DNA from: Victivallales bacterium
Lineage (GTDB): Bacteria > Verrucomicrobiota > Lentisphaeria > Oligosphaerales > Oligosphaeraceae
Length of the DNA: 6,747 nucleotides
Assembly: GCA_900771165.1 (NCBI GenBank)
Contig: CAAGMX010000104.1
Location: 1-6,747 of the forward strand
Direction of reading: 5' to 3'
Shown: in pieces, positions 5,381-6,747 of the stretch
How positions within the stretch are numbered: the stretch's first letter is position 1
How the letters are laid out: each line of letters opens with the position of its first letter
Program-made: the position numbers and the translations under genes
Notes under the pieces: model-generated
Told to the model about the DNA's origin: nothing
What the model saw: only the letters and a program-made list of their open reading frames with translations
The model's database searches: none

Positions 5381-6747
5381 ATGAACGACAGACTCTATTT
5401 CTTCGACACCACCCTGCGGGACGGCGAACAGGTCCCCGGATGCCAGCTCAACACCGTAGAAAAGATCCAACTGGCCAAACAGCTGGAGATGCTGGGAGTG
5501 GATGTCATCGAGGCGGGATTCCCCGTCTCCAGTCCGGGGGACTTCCAGTCCGTCCAGGAGATTTCCAAGGCCGTCACCTGGCCCACCATCTGCGCACTGA
5601 CCCGGGCCGTCCAGAAAGACATTGACGTGGCCTCCGAGGCCCTGGCCTTCGCCAAGCGCAAGCGCATCCACACGGGTATCGGCACCTCGGACATGCACAT
5701 CAAGTACAAGTTCAACTCCACACGGGACGAAATCATCGAACGGGGTGTGGCCGCCGTGAAATACGCCCGGAACCTGGTGGACGATGTGGAATTCTACGCC
5801 GAAGACGCCGGACGCACCGACAACGAGTTCCTGGCCCGGGTCATTGAGGCCATGATCAAGGCCGGGGCCACCGTGGTGAACATCCCCGACACCACCGGAT
5901 ACTGCATGCCCCAGGAATTCGGCGCCAAGATCAAATACCTGGTGGACCACGTCCCCGGCATCGAAAACGTCATCATCTCCACCCACTGCCACAACGACCT
6001 GGGCATGGCCACCGCCAATACCCTCTCCGGCGTCCTCAACGGCGCACGGCAGGTAGAAGTCACCGTGAACGGCATCGGGGAACGGGCCGGCAACACCTCC
6101 CTGGAGGAGATTGCCATGATCGTGAAGTGCCGCAAGGACCTCCCCCTGGCCACCAATATCAATACCACCAAAATCTGCGCCACCAGCCGCATGGTCTCCA
6201 ATCTGATGAACATGCCGGTCCAGCCAAACAAGGCCATCGTGGGACGCAACGCCTTCGCACACTCCTCCGGCATCCACCAGGACGGCGTCCTCAAAAATGC
6301 CCAGACCTACGAAATCATCGATCCCAAGGACATCGGACTGGATGACAACTCCATCGTCCTCACCGCCAGAAGCGGACGGGCCGCCCTGAAACACCACCTC
6401 CAGAGCCTGGGCGTGGATCTGGACCAGGAAAAGCTGGACACTGTCTACCAGCAGTTCCTCCAGCTGGCAGACAAGAAGAAGGACGTCACCGACGACGACC
6501 TCCTCATCCTGGCCGGCTCCCACCGGAACACCGGACGCCACATCACCATCGACTACCTCCAGGTGGTCAGCGGCGTCAATGTCCGCCCGGTGGCCAGCAT
6601 CGGCCTGAATATCGCCGGGGAGCACTTTGAGGCGGCCGCCTCCGGCACCGGTCCTGTGGATGCCGCCATCTGCGCCCTGAAGAAGATCATCAACCGCCCC
6701 ATGGTGATGAAGGAATTCACTATCCAGTCCATCAACAGATCGGAAGA
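5381..6747 (+). CDS. leuA: 2-isopropylmalate synthase, 3' end missing
   Basis: LeuA condenses acetyl-CoA with 2-oxoisovalerate, the first committed step of leucine synthesis, in the cytoplasm. 455 codons are visible, without a stop; family members are usually about 500-520 residues or more. The HMGL-like TIM barrel (about 4-270) has [13 protein letters not shown] at 8-20, with metal ligand Asp 9, catalytic-site Arg 13 and Glu 16. Metal ligands His 202 and His 204 lie in [17 protein letters not shown], and GIGERAGN at 231-238 supplies Asn 238. HSSGIHQDG (294-302) is the usual linker-region motif. The allosteric LeuA dimerisation domain starts near 388 ([12 protein letters not shown]) and is cut off; it normally binds leucine for feedback inhibition. 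The start is fixed by the family's N-terminus, although no Shine-Dalgarno sequence is present. Upstream lies a Leu-codon attenuator, so control is probably both transcriptional and allosteric. The final codons (from 6737) are probably sequencing adapter, making reliable coding end near 6736. Confidence 0.96.
   Translation, partial: MNDRLYFFDTTLRDGEQVPGCQLNTVEKIQLAKQLEMLGVDVIEAGFPVSSPGDFQSVQEISKAVTWPTICALTRAVQKDIDVASEALAFAKRKRIHTGIGTSDMHIKYKFNSTRDEIIERGVAAVKYARNLVDDVEFYAEDAGRTDNEFLARVIEAMIKAGATVVNIPDTTGYCMPQEFGAKIKYLVDHVPGIENVIISTHCHNDLGMATANTLSGVLNGARQVEVTVNGIGERAGNTSLEEIAMIVKCRKDLPLATNINTTKICATSRMVSNLMNMPVQPNKAIVGRNAFAHSSGIHQDGVLKNAQTYEIIDPKDIGLDDNSIVLTARSGRAALKHHLQSLGVDLDQEKLDTVYQQFLQLADKKKDVTDDDLLILAGSHRNTGRHITIDYLQVVSGVNVRPVASIGLNIAGEHFEAAASGTGPVDAAICALKKIINRPMVMKEFTIQSINRSE
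6737..6747 (+). other. Probable Illumina adapter carry-over at the window end
   Basis: AGATCGGAAGA is identical to the first 11 bases of the standard Illumina TruSeq adapter (AGATCGGAAGAGC). It sits exactly at the last base of the window, where an untrimmed adapter would appear at a contig end. It translates as Arg-Ser-Glu, where LeuA proteins usually show a Gly-Ser/Gly-rich turn after the TIQ-type strand. Confidence 0.8.

Noticed and set aside
5177..6625. Antisense ORF of 482 codons on the - strand
   Set aside because: It is opposite leuA, which matches its family along the whole length. The antisense product is Gly/Asp/Val-rich without recognisable motifs.

Overview
The window is GC-rich bacterial DNA with every supported gene on the + strand. 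It holds two transcription units. Genes 1-3 run from the left edge to 5003: the 3' part of a large exported beta-rich protein, then a DUF1573-type lipoprotein, then a membrane protein joining two thioredoxin-like domains to a CcdA/DsbD-type transmembrane domain. Gaps of 14 and 60 bases and the absence of any clear terminator between them suggest one operon. The second unit, from about 5041 to the right edge, is leuA (2-isopropylmalate synthase) with a 5' leader; leuA is cut by the window end.

The most interesting part is the 377-base stretch 5004-5380 between the two units. It reads as a complete ribosome-mediated leucine attenuator. There is a 22-codon leader peptide (5128-5196) with five Leu codons and one Ile codon. 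A hairpin lies inside the peptide's 3' half (5158-5194), a competing antiterminator pairing joins 5185-5194 to 5231-5240, and a strong intrinsic terminator sits at 5231-5275. The three pairings share arms exactly as in the classical 1:2 / 2:3 / 3:4 scheme. When leucyl-tRNA is scarce, a ribosome stalled on the Leu codons would cover arm 1, free arm 2 to pair with arm 3, and let RNA polymerase read into leuA.

The first unit looks like an envelope or secretion cluster. Its membrane protein should carry electrons from cytoplasmic thiols across the inner membrane to two extracytoplasmic CxxC domains. The lipoprotein (with a CxC motif) and the cysteine-containing exported protein upstream are possible clients; this link is inference.

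The organism is not certain. The style of the first protein (a He_PIG-like domain, GYGF-type beta repeats, a Trp-rich C-terminal end) and the DUF1573 lipoprotein recall the PVC group (Lentisphaerota, Kiritimatiellota, Verrucomicrobiota). None of the four starts seen has a Shine-Dalgarno sequence.

The last 11 bases (6737-6747) are identical to the start of the common Illumina TruSeq adapter. The right edge is therefore probably an assembly end with adapter carry-over, and the last codons of the visible leuA should not be trusted.
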